Positions 51,100 to 63,628 of a stretch of 64,000 bases of DNA are shown here, one piece after another. The translations under genes were made by a program, and so were the position numbers. The DNA is from Kudoa neothunni (lineage: Eukaryota > Cnidaria): assembly GCA_964304625.1 (NCBI GenBank), contig OZ199840.1, positions 10,292,001-10,356,000 of the forward strand, given 5' to 3'. Positions within the stretch are counted from its first letter, which is position 1; each line of letters begins with the position of its first letter. Below the pieces are notes generated by a model, which was not told the origin of the DNA, did no database searches, and was given only the letters and a program-made list of their open reading frames with translations.

Positions 51100-52924
51100 T
51101 ATATTGAAAAATACAACCGTGGGTCATCTCTTGTTAAATCGTCTTACATAGACAGACCACAACATTCTGTCAACAGTGTCCACTCCCCTTTTGTTTTGTT
51201 GTACCACTATTTTTGGGGGCTTTTTCTTTCCAAATTCACTATAAATGTTCGCATTAATAGTCTCAGTCGACCAAAGAACCACACATTTCCTTTTCTTGTT
51301 AACATATTTTTTTGAAAAACAAGAAGGTGATGCTATACAACTCTCAGTGTTTGGAAGGAAGGACACATGATGGTAATTCTCTTTTGTTATGTCAAATGGT
51401 CCCTAGCTGTTAGCTGTCTCTCTATTAACTTGGTCGCCAACTTTAAGGACGATAAGAAGCTGTCCGCCACAATCGTTCTTCCGTAATAAAACAATGGGAC
51501 TGCCAGTGACAAGACAATACTTTCTCCAACCTTATAGCTTCAGTCAGTTTCACCTCCATTTTTTCCAAGGTATGGAGAAATATTTACGATATAGTTATCC
51601 AAAGGATCGTCAAGAAGGAAAAACTTCAACCCCTATTTCGTTGGTTTCAGTGGCATATATTGCCTAAATGGACAGCTTCCTCTAAAAGACACTAACTGCT
51701 TATTAACATTAACATCTTCATTGGATGAAAAACACATCGGTAATATTTGTATCCACATGTTCCATACATTGCAAATCGGACGAAATTTGTTGTTTTCTCT
51801 CCGTTGTTCTCTAGTGGCCATGTAATCAAAATGAAAACATCTTAATATCTGCTGAAATTGGTGATAAGTGAAGAGTTGCCGATAGATAGGCTTCCCTTCA
51901 GTTAAACTGAAGAGTTCAGTCAGTGTCTCCTCTCTATCTTAAGAATGGCCATTAATATTAGGCTTCCCAAGAATCCTTTAAATTCTATTTTATCCAGATC
52001 AATCCATGAGTCATGAAATCTGGCTTTCCAAAATATATTTGTAAATTTTGTTATCTCTTCCCAAATTTGAGTTGTGAAAAATATAACAGAGCAATCCAAA
52101 ATATAGTGACACATTGTGTAGCATATGCGGTTCGGCCAGGATAGGAAATTCATAATATTCTCCATAGATGTTCTCGATGAAGTAGGTTTCTTTACTGTCC
52201 AGAGAATTCAATTTTTGCCTGTTGTAGCATTAGAAAAAGCTCACTCTCTGAAATTTCGTCAGAATAATTCGATGATTCTAACAAGCAGTCATCCAATTCA
52301 CTCTCAGAAGAAAGATTTTCATCAAAAAACTCATCAAGGTAACTCATCGTAGTTCATCTCCAGGAACTAGTTTGTGTACTAAGTGTTATTCGAGTAAGCC
52401 CCTCTATTATTTTGAGGCATATTTATAATCAGAGCTTAATTATCACATCAACGTGTAGTTAAAGTCAATAAAAAAATTAAACATAAATATTACTGACCTA
52501 TAATTTTTTTTAATTAAGAAAACAAGGCTATTACTCCTGTGGAAATGCGAGTTATATCTACCATGGTTTTCGCTGGGAATGCACATCGTCTTCGAAATAA
52601 GTCGAAGTGGATCACCTGTTATAGTAATTTCGATTTTTCTCAAAATTCATGTGATAGAATTTTTCAATAATTTGTAAATCAAATTAAAATAATGTTTAAA
52701 GTAAATTTAAGCAACAAAAGTTTGGATTGATATTTACCCTATGTAGGTTAGAAGATGGATTTTTTAGGGGTGATCCAATTAGTTTTTTTCGTTAAACTTT
52801 AATAAATGCTAGAATTCACAAACTTAGGAGAATAGCCTAAATTTTAAAAAATTTGAAGAAACGCGCTAAATTTTATGGTCAGAATAAAAGTGTTTTCGGG
52901 TGAAATACACCCCAAGTCAATTAG
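51100..52924 (-). mobile_element. Second piggyBac-superfamily transposon, broken
   Basis: Minus-strand pieces: an acidic N-terminus starting near 52347 (MSYLDEFFDENLSSESELDD); the region 52165-51920 (FFTTQIWEEITKFTNIFWKA, FKGFLGSLILMAILKIE); 51821-51633 (VSFRGSCPFRQYMPLKPTK); and 51366-51124 (PPKIVVQQNKRGVDTVDRML), a typical piggyBac C-terminal GVDxxDxM motif. At least three frame changes and internal stops separate them, so it is inactive. At the upstream edge ATTAGAGGG-CTAA (52912-52924) looks like an eroded TTAA terminus. The left end was not found. It differs clearly in sequence from the copy at 17582-19971. Confidence 0.85.
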
Positions 52925-53680
52925 AGGGCTAATGAACAGATCAAACAGATTTAAATTATTATTGAATTCTATATTTAAACAGAAATAAAATTCAAATAGT
53001 TTATAATTTAGTATAAATTTAATTTAAAAAAATTCTTGATTAAAATGAAAAATTCGGGAACGAAAGGAAAAATAAAAACTCTTTATCTAATATCCTCAAT
53101 TTTATTAAAATATTTTTTACCTTAATTAATTATGTGGTGGTTTTGTTTTGAAGCATGCATTAAAAAATTTTTAATCATTAATACGTAAATTATTTTTGGT
53201 ATTAATAAAAAAAATTAAAAACTACGATATCCTCCTTGTAATTTATTTAAAAATTATTAAAATTCTAACCAAATATAGACAATGATGCATAATATTATAA
53301 AATTCAAAGTTTAATGAAATTTGTTGAATAATTATGTATGTATGGGTAAATGTTTAAAAGTAAAATCCATAAAAAATTACCTAATGAAGAATGCTCTTGT
53401 AATAATAATAATAATAATGGAAATATGTTCACTATATAAAATCTTTATTTTCGTTAATTATTGTGTTTATTACAGAAAAGAGTTAACAAAGATGGAATTG
53501 TTAAATAAAAGAATGCGAGGTTAGTGCAAAAATTTTAATATTTTATAAATTTTACAAATATTAAAAGAATATTTAATGAGATTTTTGTAGATTTTTAATC
53601 AATAATTTCACCGAATTTTGACAAGTATTTAAAAAGGGAAACACGCATATAAGTGATATCGTGACTTTTTTTATGGTAAC
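52925..53680. other. AT-rich stretch
   Basis: An open stretch on the plus strand (53321-53524) is composed largely of AT-rich codons with an ATAATA run. I do not support it as a gene. Confidence 0.4.
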
Positions 53681-53684
53681 TATA

Positions 53685-53775
53685 GTAATCCCTCAATCAA
53701 CAGAGGCTGGGCTCCGCGCTAGCCCGCTACATTATTGGGCGGAAATCCCCTAGACAACAACAATCAGGGTGATCG
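53685..53775. repeat. GC-rich island, probable SINE remnant
   Basis: A patch with GAGGCTGGGCTCCGCGCTAG, then CCCGC, GGGCGGAAATCCCC and CAGGGTGATCGCC stands out from AT-rich flanks, as the SINE at 46.6-47.0 kb does. No clear A/B boxes were found. Confidence 0.3.
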
Positions 53776-53809
53776 CCATAGCTTCGTTTACTATAATAAA
53801 ATACCTATA

Positions 53810-54151
53810 TTATTCATTAACACTGATTGTTTCTTCGCGCAAATACAACAGTAACCAGCATGGATATCTCGTTTCAAAATAATAGATAGTTGTAGAAGGA
53901 TTAATCAATCTAATTGCATACTCTGCAACATTACGAAGTATATTTTGGAAATTTTTGTTTTTAACGAATATCTTTTGTTTTATAGATCTTTTTACAATAT
54001 AAATTATAATACATGACAATTTTGTAATAAATATAAAATGTTTACAAGAAACAATAACGCAAGCGTATACTTCTTTCAAATTATTAATAATTATGTTCAC
54101 GTTTAAAAACACATAATTATAATGAGTGTATGAAGATAAAATGTGATTCAT
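53810..54151 (-). CDS. Unsupported 113-aa open frame
   Basis: One uninterrupted frame, with hydrophobic stretches (CVIVSCKHFIFITKLSCIII) and a C-terminal half (LRNVAEYAIRLINPSTTIYY) of more protein-like composition. I do not recognise it. It may be the last exon of an undetected gene or chance in AT-rich DNA. Confidence 0.2.
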   Translation of the reverse strand: MNHILSSYTHYNYVFLNVNIIINNLKEVYACVIVSCKHFIFITKLSCIIIYIVKRSIKQKIFVKNKNFQNILRNVAEYAIRLINPSTTIYYFETRYPCWLLLYLREETISVNE

Positions 54152-54159
54152 ATTTTATT

Positions 54160-54235
54160 TATTTCACCCGTGGGTCCCCTTGGATTCATTCTCTCGCCCC
54201 TTGTGGGTCCGTGGATTACAGGTTAACAACCACTG
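54160..54235. repeat. hAT-type terminus fragment
   Basis: Ends in GGTTAACAACCACTG (54221-54235), preceded by GGGTCCGTGGATTA. The complement CAGTGGTTGTTAACC is a typical hAT terminal repeat. No matching left end or transposase is attached. Confidence 0.45.
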
Positions 54236-54764
54236 ATTTAGCACATGCAAAGAATAACACTGTATTATAAATTACGAGAATGCGAGTTGTTCGCGGTTTT
54301 GTAACCGGTATAGATATTATTCTCAATAGAAATGAATTTAGTTTATTCATGCTATAAGTCGAGATTGTCGTAATTGATTAAAATCAATTTTCGTCTAATT
54401 TCTAAGAAGGTTTCGACGTTTATTATCCGGAAATATTAAAAACCTTTCGAGAATGTTGAAACGAGTTATACCCGCAGAGAAAATGATAATTTTCTCGTCT
54501 AATGAATCGACAAGATAAGGTAGAAAATGAATTAACACCTAAATATTTGAGAGTGAAATTATCTTTACAGCAAAGTAGATTTTACAGGAAATAAACTACA
54601 TTAAAACGGCATTTCAAGACCCTTCTCGGTCAGCTATTATTTTGAGGCAGACAACATGGGCAAATTGAGAAAAGTTTTTGACCTGTATTATTCTTTGCGT
54701 TCTTCCACTATCGTTATTTGATAAGAAAAATTTTTGCGTGATTTTTTAAAAAATTATTTTAATT

Positions 54765-55180
54765 TCACCCTTTCGTTCCCAACTTTTTTTCGTTGAGAAT
54801 TTTGTTTATTAAAGTAATATTAGAATTATATACAATATGAAATATATCTTTTTTAAATAAATAATTTAACAACAATTTTAAACCTTGATCTATCCAGTGA
54901 GGTGGACAATGCACGTTTATTTGCATTGGCAGATTCGCACATTGGTTACGCGTCCAAGAAAAGAATTTGAAATATGAGGCCGTGTGCGCCAATAATAAAC
55001 TTCACTTTAATTTCCAAATTTTTTCATCGATTTAAAACATATCTTTGCTTTTCCCACTTAATGTTTAAAATTTTTCATCATCTGAATCACCTGAATTTTT
55101 TATTTCAGCAATTCTGCCTCAATATTGTCAATGTTGGAACAATCTAACTCATCTACTATATTACATCCGGCTCGTTATTG
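54765..55180. repeat. Eroded piggyBac-like end and possible transposase scrap
   Basis: ACCCTTTCGTTCCCAAC at 54767-54783 resembles the piggyBac terminal repeat at 17582 (CCCTTTCGTGCCCAA). A minus-strand open stretch (54992-54765) and an Asp/Ser-rich stretch near 55080 lie to its right and could be transposase remnants. Eroded and of low certainty. Confidence 0.35.
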
Positions 55181-55308
55181 TCCACTTGTCAAATGAAAAA
55201 TAACTCTGTTATTGTTTATTAGTTTTCTTTATATTCGAAAACATTGCCATGATGCATTAGAAATAACTACCAAAAGCCTCCCAAAAATTCCATCCTCTAA
55301 CCTAACAT

Positions 55309-56800
55309 AGGGGTTCCCAACCGATATTGCATCATTTACCTCCTTAACCAATAACGGATATCTGTTCCATTATAGTACACCAAATAACATTAAATATCTT
55401 GTTAATAAGCAAATATTTTTATAAATATATCTTAATAATTACGATAACAATAAGGTTTTTAATTTTAAAGATAAAAAAATATTCATCCTAGCAATAATCT
55501 TTAAACTCTTTTGTTTTTACGGCACCATAAGCGATTAAACCCAGTTGATTACCTTTCGAAATATACAATATCAAATTTTGTTTAAATTAATCAAAAAAAT
55601 TATTTTTACTGATATTAAAAACTTAAATATATTCCAAATAAATGTTTTGTTGAAAAAAACTTCGTATTCATTTTAAAAGTATTTCTGGAACAAAAACTCA
55701 AATATTATGTAATAATATATTGGACATAATATGTGGAAATAATGAAACACACAAAGTTTCATTTTGTTTTTAAGAATAATTTTTAAAACTTTTTAAATAA
55801 TTAAATAAATAAGCGACAAAATTATTCGAGGGCATGAAAAATAAAAAAGATTACTAGATATATAAAGTTGAGATTTTCGATGCAAATTCACTGTTCCTTT
55901 ATTGATAATTTATCAGCGACCAAATTGCGAAATAGAAAATTACTATATAATTATTAAATTTCATTTGGTTTTATTCGTCTAATTCTTAGGTGAAATTATT
56001 TCTCTACCAACAAAAATCTCAAATATTAATGCCAATATAATTTTTTTAAATTTAAATATTTTTTGGGGGGGGGACAAAAATTGATTTCATATTTAAACTC
56101 AGCTTTATTCAAAAATTTGTATTTTCTAAGATACAACCCTGGAATGAGTTAAGTTCAATGTGTAGCCATCATAAAAATTAGAATATGTTAAGTGTAGCAA
56201 TGCAATGAAGAGCTTAAGTATCCATATGATAAAACACAAAAGAGACCATGAGAAAAGTAATTTTATATCATTTCCTCCCCAAATATTTCAATGTAATTGA
56301 AACATAAAAGTAGTAGGGACTGTTTTTAATAACATATTCAAATACACTAAAAATACTTAGCATCCAATTTAAATAAAGAACAGTGAAATACATGTAGATC
56401 AAGACCATTTTTAATCAGAACATTGTTCATCCATCGGCGCAATTAATTTGTCTATTCTCGGGCTTGTTGGTGACAATGCTACTATCATATCATTACTAGT
56501 GCTCAAGCGATTCCTAATCTTTTTTTCGATGTTACCAATGTTGAAAATCCTGATTCACAAAGGTAAATGGACACGAAGGGAACAAGCACTTGGAAGACAC
56601 GTTGGATGAGACGAGGAAATGAATCTGAAAGGTTAAGCCAAAAATTTACACCGATCTCCTCAAATTCATTTTTGAGCATAGAAGAAGATTGAAGATCAAT
56701 CAGTTCGTCATTTACAGGATTATTATCGTCAATTTCTGATAATGAAGTAGAAAAGGGACATAAACAGGGGTCATCAAAAATTAATTTGTAGCAATTAATT
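55309..56800 (-). mobile_element. hAT (ZBED-like) transposon fossil
   Basis: Minus-strand remnant around 56800-56410 gives the hAT C-terminal dimerisation pattern: a CESGF-like piece followed by GNIEKKIRNRLS, then STSNDMIVALSPTSPRIDKL and IAPMDEQC. Upstream of that (56640-56740) are acidic remnants. About 1 kb left, AGGGGTTCCCAACC (55309-55322) looks like the hAT terminal repeat on the expected side. Internal sequence between the two is AT-rich and unrecognised, so the boundaries are tentative. The frame is broken. Confidence 0.6.
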
Positions 56801-58852
56801 ATAATTACGCGCTTTTTATGTAGCTTTCTTGGAAATTATTTTGTCATTCAAACAGTCTTGGTTATAATTAAATTAATGTTTTTAACCTATTTTATTTTAA
56901 TTATGCGCTAATTTGGGTTATGTAGAAAAATGGGATTATTTGAGCAAGCTTGGGCTAGTTAATCGGATCATTTTGGTGGTTGAATTAAGATGAGTTCTTG
57001 CAGTGAATTTTTAGATGATATCCACTCCCTTAGTGATGAGTTGGATAATAACTTGTATTTACACTACCTAACGCAAGGCCTTATTATTCGTTGAAAATAA
57101 TCCACGATGATTGTGCCGAATCCTACCGAAGCAAATTAGGTTGGGATATAGATGTAAATATACTCCAAATTCTATCGATAGAATCTACTAAAAATATTCA
57201 AACGAAATAAAAATTATTTTTTGAGTAAATTTAAGAAAATAAAAGCTTGGAGTGTTTCTTACCCCAATCCCGTTAAAGGATGGAAATTTTCGCTAGCTTA
57301 GGGGGTTGAATTAAATTTATACAATCGCTACAAGTAGTTAGCTAACGCTTGTAAAAAATATGGAAAATCTAGTCCACAGACGTGGAATCAATAATAGCCA
57401 ACTGCTAAGGATCAAATATGACAATTAATAAAAAATCGTAATTATCACACACAAATTTTAGGATAAATGAAGCATGCTTTTCTCGATCGAGTAAATGGTA
57501 TGGCCTGTGGGAATAACTACGAGAGGCTAGTAGTTATTTAAATCATAGATTACAGCAACTATTATTGATACAAATACTACAGTTCCGAATATAACCTACT
57601 GGTGATGAAACAATGATAAATTCAGAAAATTAAAATAATTAACAGGTTCGATTTTTATTGTGGTCGTTAATTTGGATTAGGGTCACTATTCTACATTTTA
57701 TCGGCAATTAATTTTTAAAATAAATACCAGCAGTATTAATTATATTATTTATACATATATATATATATATTAATATACGTATCATATAAAGTTAATTTTT
57801 ATACATCTCTATTAAACGTAGAATATTTTCGCAGGTAGAACAACTATTTTAATTGTTTAAGCCGCATTAATAGATTCTTTAATTAAACTCATAATTGTAC
57901 TAAAATATTTTTGGTTTATCAAATCATGTTGACCAAAACTTATATTATGTAAATTGGCGTATGAAAATAACTTTTTCTCAGCATTAAAAATGTTATTTTT
58001 CTCAAGAATTATTAATAATTGAGGTGTTATAACATTATGTATTCAAAATTGTCTAGTTAATTAACAGATTAGGTGAAAGTTTTGTATAATTAGAGCCAAG
58101 TTAAAAACATCCCTTACTCTATAAACGTTGACTAAGAGCATAACGGATACACGAATCAAATAGTTTCTGTATACAAAAATAATTATTTATAATCAATTTG
58201 TGATAATTAAAAATCAGAAAACATCTCAAATATCAACCAATAATGACATTGGCTTAATCCAAAACAAATTAAACCTAATTCTATATAAATATATATAAAT
58301 ACTTTTTGCCTTAAGCCTCTTATGATAATAACAAATCAAAGCTAAATACATAATCAAAATACAAAAAGTTAGCATGTAAAAAATAAAACAAATTATTATT
58401 TGAATTCAATAACTCTAATTAGGTTGAAAGGGAGTCAGATTTACTCATTTATTTTCGTCATCTCCGTGATCCAAATTGGGTTATTTGGTGAAGATGAAAC
58501 ACTTGTACACTGATTGTATAGAAAAACTTGATGTGATGTTTAATTTTAGTACGGCATGGTTTTATTCAGAGGTTTATCCACAATTAAAATATTCTGTTAT
58601 ACGTATGATTCGTTTGATCCGGAAACCGGAAAACTTTCAAAATTAATAATTTTGGATAAATTTGTTGGTGGTATATATATTATTAAAAATGATGGTTCAT
58701 TCTAAAATATTGTCCAAGAACTTTCTGTTAATTGTTATTAGACACAAAGGCTTAATTATAGCTTTGAGGAATATTAGAATTAATTTGTATAATCGAAACA
58801 AAATATTATTATTAATGATTGTTATTTTTGAAAAATTTTGAAAATTATATAG
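56801..58852. other. AT-rich stretch upstream of copy B
   Basis: A TTAA-type end may lie near 57250-57315 (TTACCCCAATCCCG...TTAGGGGGTT), preceded by a short acidic plus-strand frame from 56991 (MSSCSEFLDDIHSLSDELD), perhaps a piggyBac N-terminus scrap. An (AT)n run lies at about 57750-57770. At 58437-58485 a hydrophobic frame (SFIFVISVIQIGLF) ends at a GT in phase 1 and could be the signal-peptide exon of copy B, but no ATG was found in frame. Confidence 0.35.
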
Positions 58853-60426
58853 TTGAGGGTATTTCGACATCTATTGATAAAATATGGAAAGGAACACCAT
58901 TGGAATCTATTCCGAAAGATAAAATATTTGCAAAAATATTTTATTCTAAACGTCTACAAAATAAGTAATTATTATATATTTAAAAAAAATATGAATACCC
59001 ATTCAAATTATAGATCAGATAAAGAGAAAATTGACAGTCTATTTAAACAAGACAAGGAACTATTGGATAACTATTTAAAAATTCCTAATGTCGAGTTAGT
59101 TGAACTCTATACTCCCAGAAGGAACGATATTCTTACGTTAAGCTCAACCAATATTAATAACGCTAAAAAAGTACATGTTTATGTGTGCTTTTTTAACCTT
59201 TTATAGGAGGTTATCGATGTTATCACTGTGATATTTAGAGGAAATATATTCTTCACAGGATTTTTCACTAAATCTCCTCAGAATTTACCATCAACTCTCG
59301 TACACCATGTTAAATACAGATCTACGATCTATTCTAGTGTAGCTAACACATTTGTATGTGCATCTCCGATCGAATTAAATTTTGTGATCTACAGAAACCT
59401 TATTCAAGTACAAGAAAGGACATTAAATATAACCATTGTTAATGGTATTGATTGTATGTCTAATCTAAATATAGAATTCGGCGTCTAAACAGGATATCCC
59501 TCATCCGTGTATACCTAAAAACAATTACGTGTTGTTCAAACCAACAAAAGATATAAGCGTGTGTGTGAAAAATTTCGGTGTGACAACTCAAGTTCAATTT
59601 AACGGTGAATTCGACGAATCTGAATGTAAACGGTTAATGATAGAGGCAGTCACTCAAGATCTATCTTTGGAATCATTTCAGAATGTTAATTTCGCTGGTG
59701 TTCCGCTACCGTTGCCTACGGATTCTAATATAAACCTAAAAGTACTCTACTTTTACATAGTTTCCGTAAAATAAAATCGTAAAAATTACACAGTTATTCA
59801 TCTCCTGGATTAAACAAGAACAATTGCGAGATAATATATATGATGCCATAAAAGAAGCTCAAAATAAAAATTGTGCTGAAGTTACTACTAGTAGCGAGGT
59901 TTCTTCTATAAATTTCAAATTATTCAATTAATTATCTGGCAGATACCATCTATCGTTTCGGATTGTCTTCAAACATTGTATCTAAGTTACATTCTTGAGC
60001 ATGTTTTAGCTTTCAACGGGAATAATGTTGCCATAATCAACGCGTATAATATAGTTTATCGATAAATTCGTTGTCGTAATAATATTTTTAGTATACTACC
60101 AGAAATGATGGATAAGAAATTATCATTCGCTGATCCACGTATAGGATTTATGTTGGAGGATGAATACAGCTATTCGTCAACGGAGTAAAATAGCTCTATT
60201 CGCCATCATGTTAATACTTTCACAACATTATAGAAAAGTCCCTACTACAGAAACAGTAACTACCAGTTCGATCACTCCAATTGACGCAACCACTCCAGCA
60301 CCTGGATTGTCAAGAGGAAAAAAAGCAGCCATTGGAGTATGTGTCACTCTTTTCATTGTGTTGGCTGCTGGCAGTGGTCTTATAGTGTATTTCATGAAGT
60401 TAAAATTATTTGGAAAGGAAGTTTAA
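58853..60426 (+). CDS. Type I membrane protein, family copy B (eight exons; exon 1 uncertain)
   Basis: Exons: 58853-58964, 59014-59170, 59207-59407, 59493-59741, 59794-59898, 59943-60043, 60092-60184, 60234-60426 (112, 157, 201, 249, 105, 101, 93, 193 nt). The protein (about 402 aa after exon 1) parallels copy A: IPKDKIFAKIFYSKRLQNK, ITVIFRGNIFFTGFF, NTFVCASPIELNFVIYRNL, VCVKNFGVTTQVQFNGEF, FAGVPLPLPTDSNINL, YILEHVLAFNGNNV, MDKKLSFADPRIGF. A Thr/Pro-rich stalk (ETVTTSSITPIDATTPAPG) then leads to one span (AAIGVCVTLFIVLAAGSGLI) and a short basic tail. Intron phases equal those of copy A at every junction. Function is unknown; probable cell-surface or secretory-pathway protein. A hydrophobic frame at 58437-58485 could be the first coding exon, but that lacks a clear start codon. 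No disabling change is seen. Confidence 0.8.
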
Positions 60427-62888
60427 GATTGATTGCCTCAATCAACTATTATAATATTTTGAATATATCTCTTTCAACTAATAAAAAGTTTGTTATTATC
60501 TTTTCTTAGGTATTTTGTTTCATACTAAGCTATTGAACCGACTTTATTTGTGAGATTTTTATAAAATTTCAAGCAATTAATCATTATGTCTCCGTCGATT
60601 AAAATTTTAGTTAATTATTTACTTAAAAAAATTATATTAATAAAAATTAAATTTTTAATTAATTTCAGTAATAAATTAAGTTAATTTTGATTCATCTGAA
60701 ATGCTCATTACTGCTAACATTGTGACGAATATGACATTGAGGATAGAACGTTAGTAATGATATATTAGATCAGATATTTAGGTAGGTGCTCAAATGGCGT
60801 TTGTTACATGATTAAAAATGTTCGAAGGTAATAACCGGTAAATAAATTAATATTAATTATATATAAGGTGAACTGAAGTTAAATAGGTATTACTGCAAGA
60901 TTGATTCTAAATAAATTATCTTAGTTACAATTTATAATTGATCATTGGCAATGATCTCTTGAAAATTGGATAAATAATTTTATTAACGCATCCATGCATA
61001 ATTTTTTATGCAATCTTAAAATATTATATTACGTACAAATGGTTATTTAAAACGATGTTAAAAGTTAAAAAATTTTTCTTCAGTTCGTCACTAATTTACA
61101 AGGAAAATTGATAATTAAATAATATTCCTATTCCTGTGTATCATAATCACCTAAAAATTCCACACTGTTTTTTAAATAAATTGAAATTTTATTTTTTATC
61201 TGATTTTTATACAATGGCTTAATGTAATCATTATAAAATGTTAATAAATTATTTGTTCATTCACGCCAAAAGAAACTGTCCACATATCATTTTCAAAACT
61301 ATTCCATATCGAAAAGTACTCTAAGCTGTAGCCTTTAAAAAGAGATACAAAAGATTGTTGTTCTATATATAAAAATATATAACGTTGGAGCTTTTATAAT
61401 GAGGTACAGTGTAATAAATTTTAGTGTATATATTCTTTTCTTTGGAACAGATATATTGTATAGTTATTAATAATGAAAATAATGATTTATTTAATAATAA
61501 AAAACAATAATCCTTGCATAACATTATTAAGTAATTCCCCGAGTTTAAAAATTGTTAAGGCAAGAAATCATTGTTTCAATATACAGCAACCTAAAGCGGT
61601 TCATACAGTAGCCTAACTATATATTATTCCACACAGGTACCTATTAAGGTAGTGTAGGATATTGTACCTTGGATTCCACATAACCATTTTCTATCCCCAA
61701 CAAAAATATACATATAAATATTTATAGACCATAATATACTATATTTTAACAAAAACCTTTTATGGAATAGATTACGAATGTGCATAAAAGTTAATAAAAT
61801 TGTTTAAATTAGTGTTATTTCTAAATTTATAATGCTTACTCTAGTTTTAATTCAAATATATTATTTTTCAACCGAAAAAATTTAATCAACATTTAAAGAA
61901 TATTTTGGAGTAAATATACAAAATGGAGCACCATAGCATTGCAACTTTTCTCTCGTTCATTTAAATTTCAAATTAACATTGGTCACGGAAAGGTTAACTT
62001 CACAAGACTGTCATCATTGGCTCAATTACCTTCTTCGAAAAAATTAACTATTTTCTCATATAATGCACTTGAACATTGAACTTATAATTATTAATGCAGA
62101 TTTTAATTATACTATAAAATAGAAATTTTTAATATATTCATATTTTTACAGTTTATGCGAATGGAGAAACTATTTATTTTTTCTTATTAATCAATTTCTG
62201 TATTTGTAATGATTTATATGTTTATATGAGCACATATAGAAATGATTAAATTTATTTCTAATTATTTTCTACCAAAATTTAAAAGAATTCTTTAGTCAGT
62301 TAGTTTCATAATTTATAATGAGACCAACATATTATTATATTAAATTATTTTAATTTTTAAATAATGTTAAAATATTACCTTATGATTAAAGACCGATAAA
62401 AATTCATATATACAAGAATTTAATTTATTATTTATGATTCGCAAATTCGAACGTTTAAAATTTTGTTATTTATATTTTGGAATCGTTGATGCTCAGTTCA
62501 AGTATAAAAACGTGATTTTTAATATAGCGGGTTTCTGTGCTTAAAACACGCAAATGAAATTTTGACTTGATTTAGATTTCGTATTGATCATTTGAATGAT
62601 TGGTTAATAACAAGAATTTCACTACTAATCTAAAAAATGTTTTTGCTAATATAAATCCCAACATTTTTTATATCCCCAAAGGTGATTTTTGTACGTATTT
62701 GAAATAAACGTATTCAAAATATGTTAAATTCATAGATTATATAATATTTAAATAATATTAATATTGGATAAACATTTACAAAGTCAATCATGAAATTCAG
62801 TATGAAAAAAATAAGTATCTCAGCAACGCACTCTAATGATCCCTTAAGAACAAAAATTTTTGATATATGAACGATCTGTTAGAGTTTT
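60427..62888. other. AT-rich stretch, no gene seen
   Basis: Downstream of copy B. ATAAAAAGTTTG just after the stop (60478-60490) may be its 3' UTR. No coding, RNA or repeat feature could be supported in the remaining 2.4 kb. Confidence 0.5.
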
Positions 62889-62890
62889 TA

Positions 62891-63617
62891 CAGTCAGTGA
62901 CTGATTTTACGTAATCCCCTCGGACTAGGAAAAAAAGTGTGTAAAATTGGTCCCTTCCGGTTTTACGCATTTATTCGCGCGCGCGTATAATAATATACGT
63001 AACTATTTAGTATAATTGAATTCCATAAATTTAAGAAAAAAATAATTTTTATCATTTAGGAATAAAGTTATTAGTTGTTTTATTCACAAAAAATTCGTCC
63101 AAATATTTAAAAAATAGCTTTCACCATTGCGATCATGATCGATCGATCTTTTTTGTCAAACCTGAATAATTTTTTAAACTCATTTTATTAAATTCGCAAA
63201 TGAAGACAATAATCAATTTGTGTTCAGTCATTTAAAAATTTTTATTTATGTTTTTTAAGGTGCCATAGGGGTTGGATATGGAGGATATATCTGGTGTTTT
63301 ATAGTAACAAATTTGGCTGCTTTCGGGGAATATTGTGGACGTGTTTTATTATATCATGTTTAAATTTGATGTTCTTCCATTTAATTTAATTCTTTCGAAC
63401 ATTAAACTAAATTCATCTAATTTTTCAAAAACGTTCCGATAAAAGTGAGTAAAACCGTGAAGTCACGTGCTTAACAATCTGGAAATTTCGCCACCTTATT
63501 ATTTTATTTAGATCCAAATTCTTTAAAACAACATTTAAAAACATTATATATAGATTGTAGATTTGAATATTCAAATTGTATTTCTTTTTAAAAGTGCGTA
63601 AAACCGGTCACCGACTG
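62891..63617. mobile_element. Tc1/mariner- or pogo-type TIR element (non-autonomous)
   Basis: The left end CAGTCAGTGACTGATTTTAC (from 62891, preceded by TA) is matched by the complement of the right end, CAGTCGGTGACCGGTTTTAC (ending at 63617, followed by CA, an eroded TA): 17 of 20 bases. Two further internal copies of a GTGYGTAAAAYYGGT motif occur (62938, 63442). It has no recognisable transposase. Its right end lies only 11 bp before a possible splice acceptor at 63628. Confidence 0.7.
62975..62986. repeat. Short (CG)n run
   Basis: CGCGCGCGCG inside the TIR element, unusual in this AT-rich context. Confidence 0.7.
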
Positions 63618-63628
63618 CACTATTATAG

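Noticed and set aside
50930-51151. Plus-strand 73-aa open frame
   Set aside because: It overlaps the C-terminal part of the minus-strand piggyBac transposase and has no independent support.
59640-59745. GVPLPLP motif in copy B resembling the C-terminal GFPLP of BPI/LBP-type lipid-binding proteins
   Set aside because: Copy A has GINLPLSLP at this site, and what follows in both copies (a helical LF..IKQE segment, then a membrane-anchored tail) does not match the BPI fold. A short motif is not enough.
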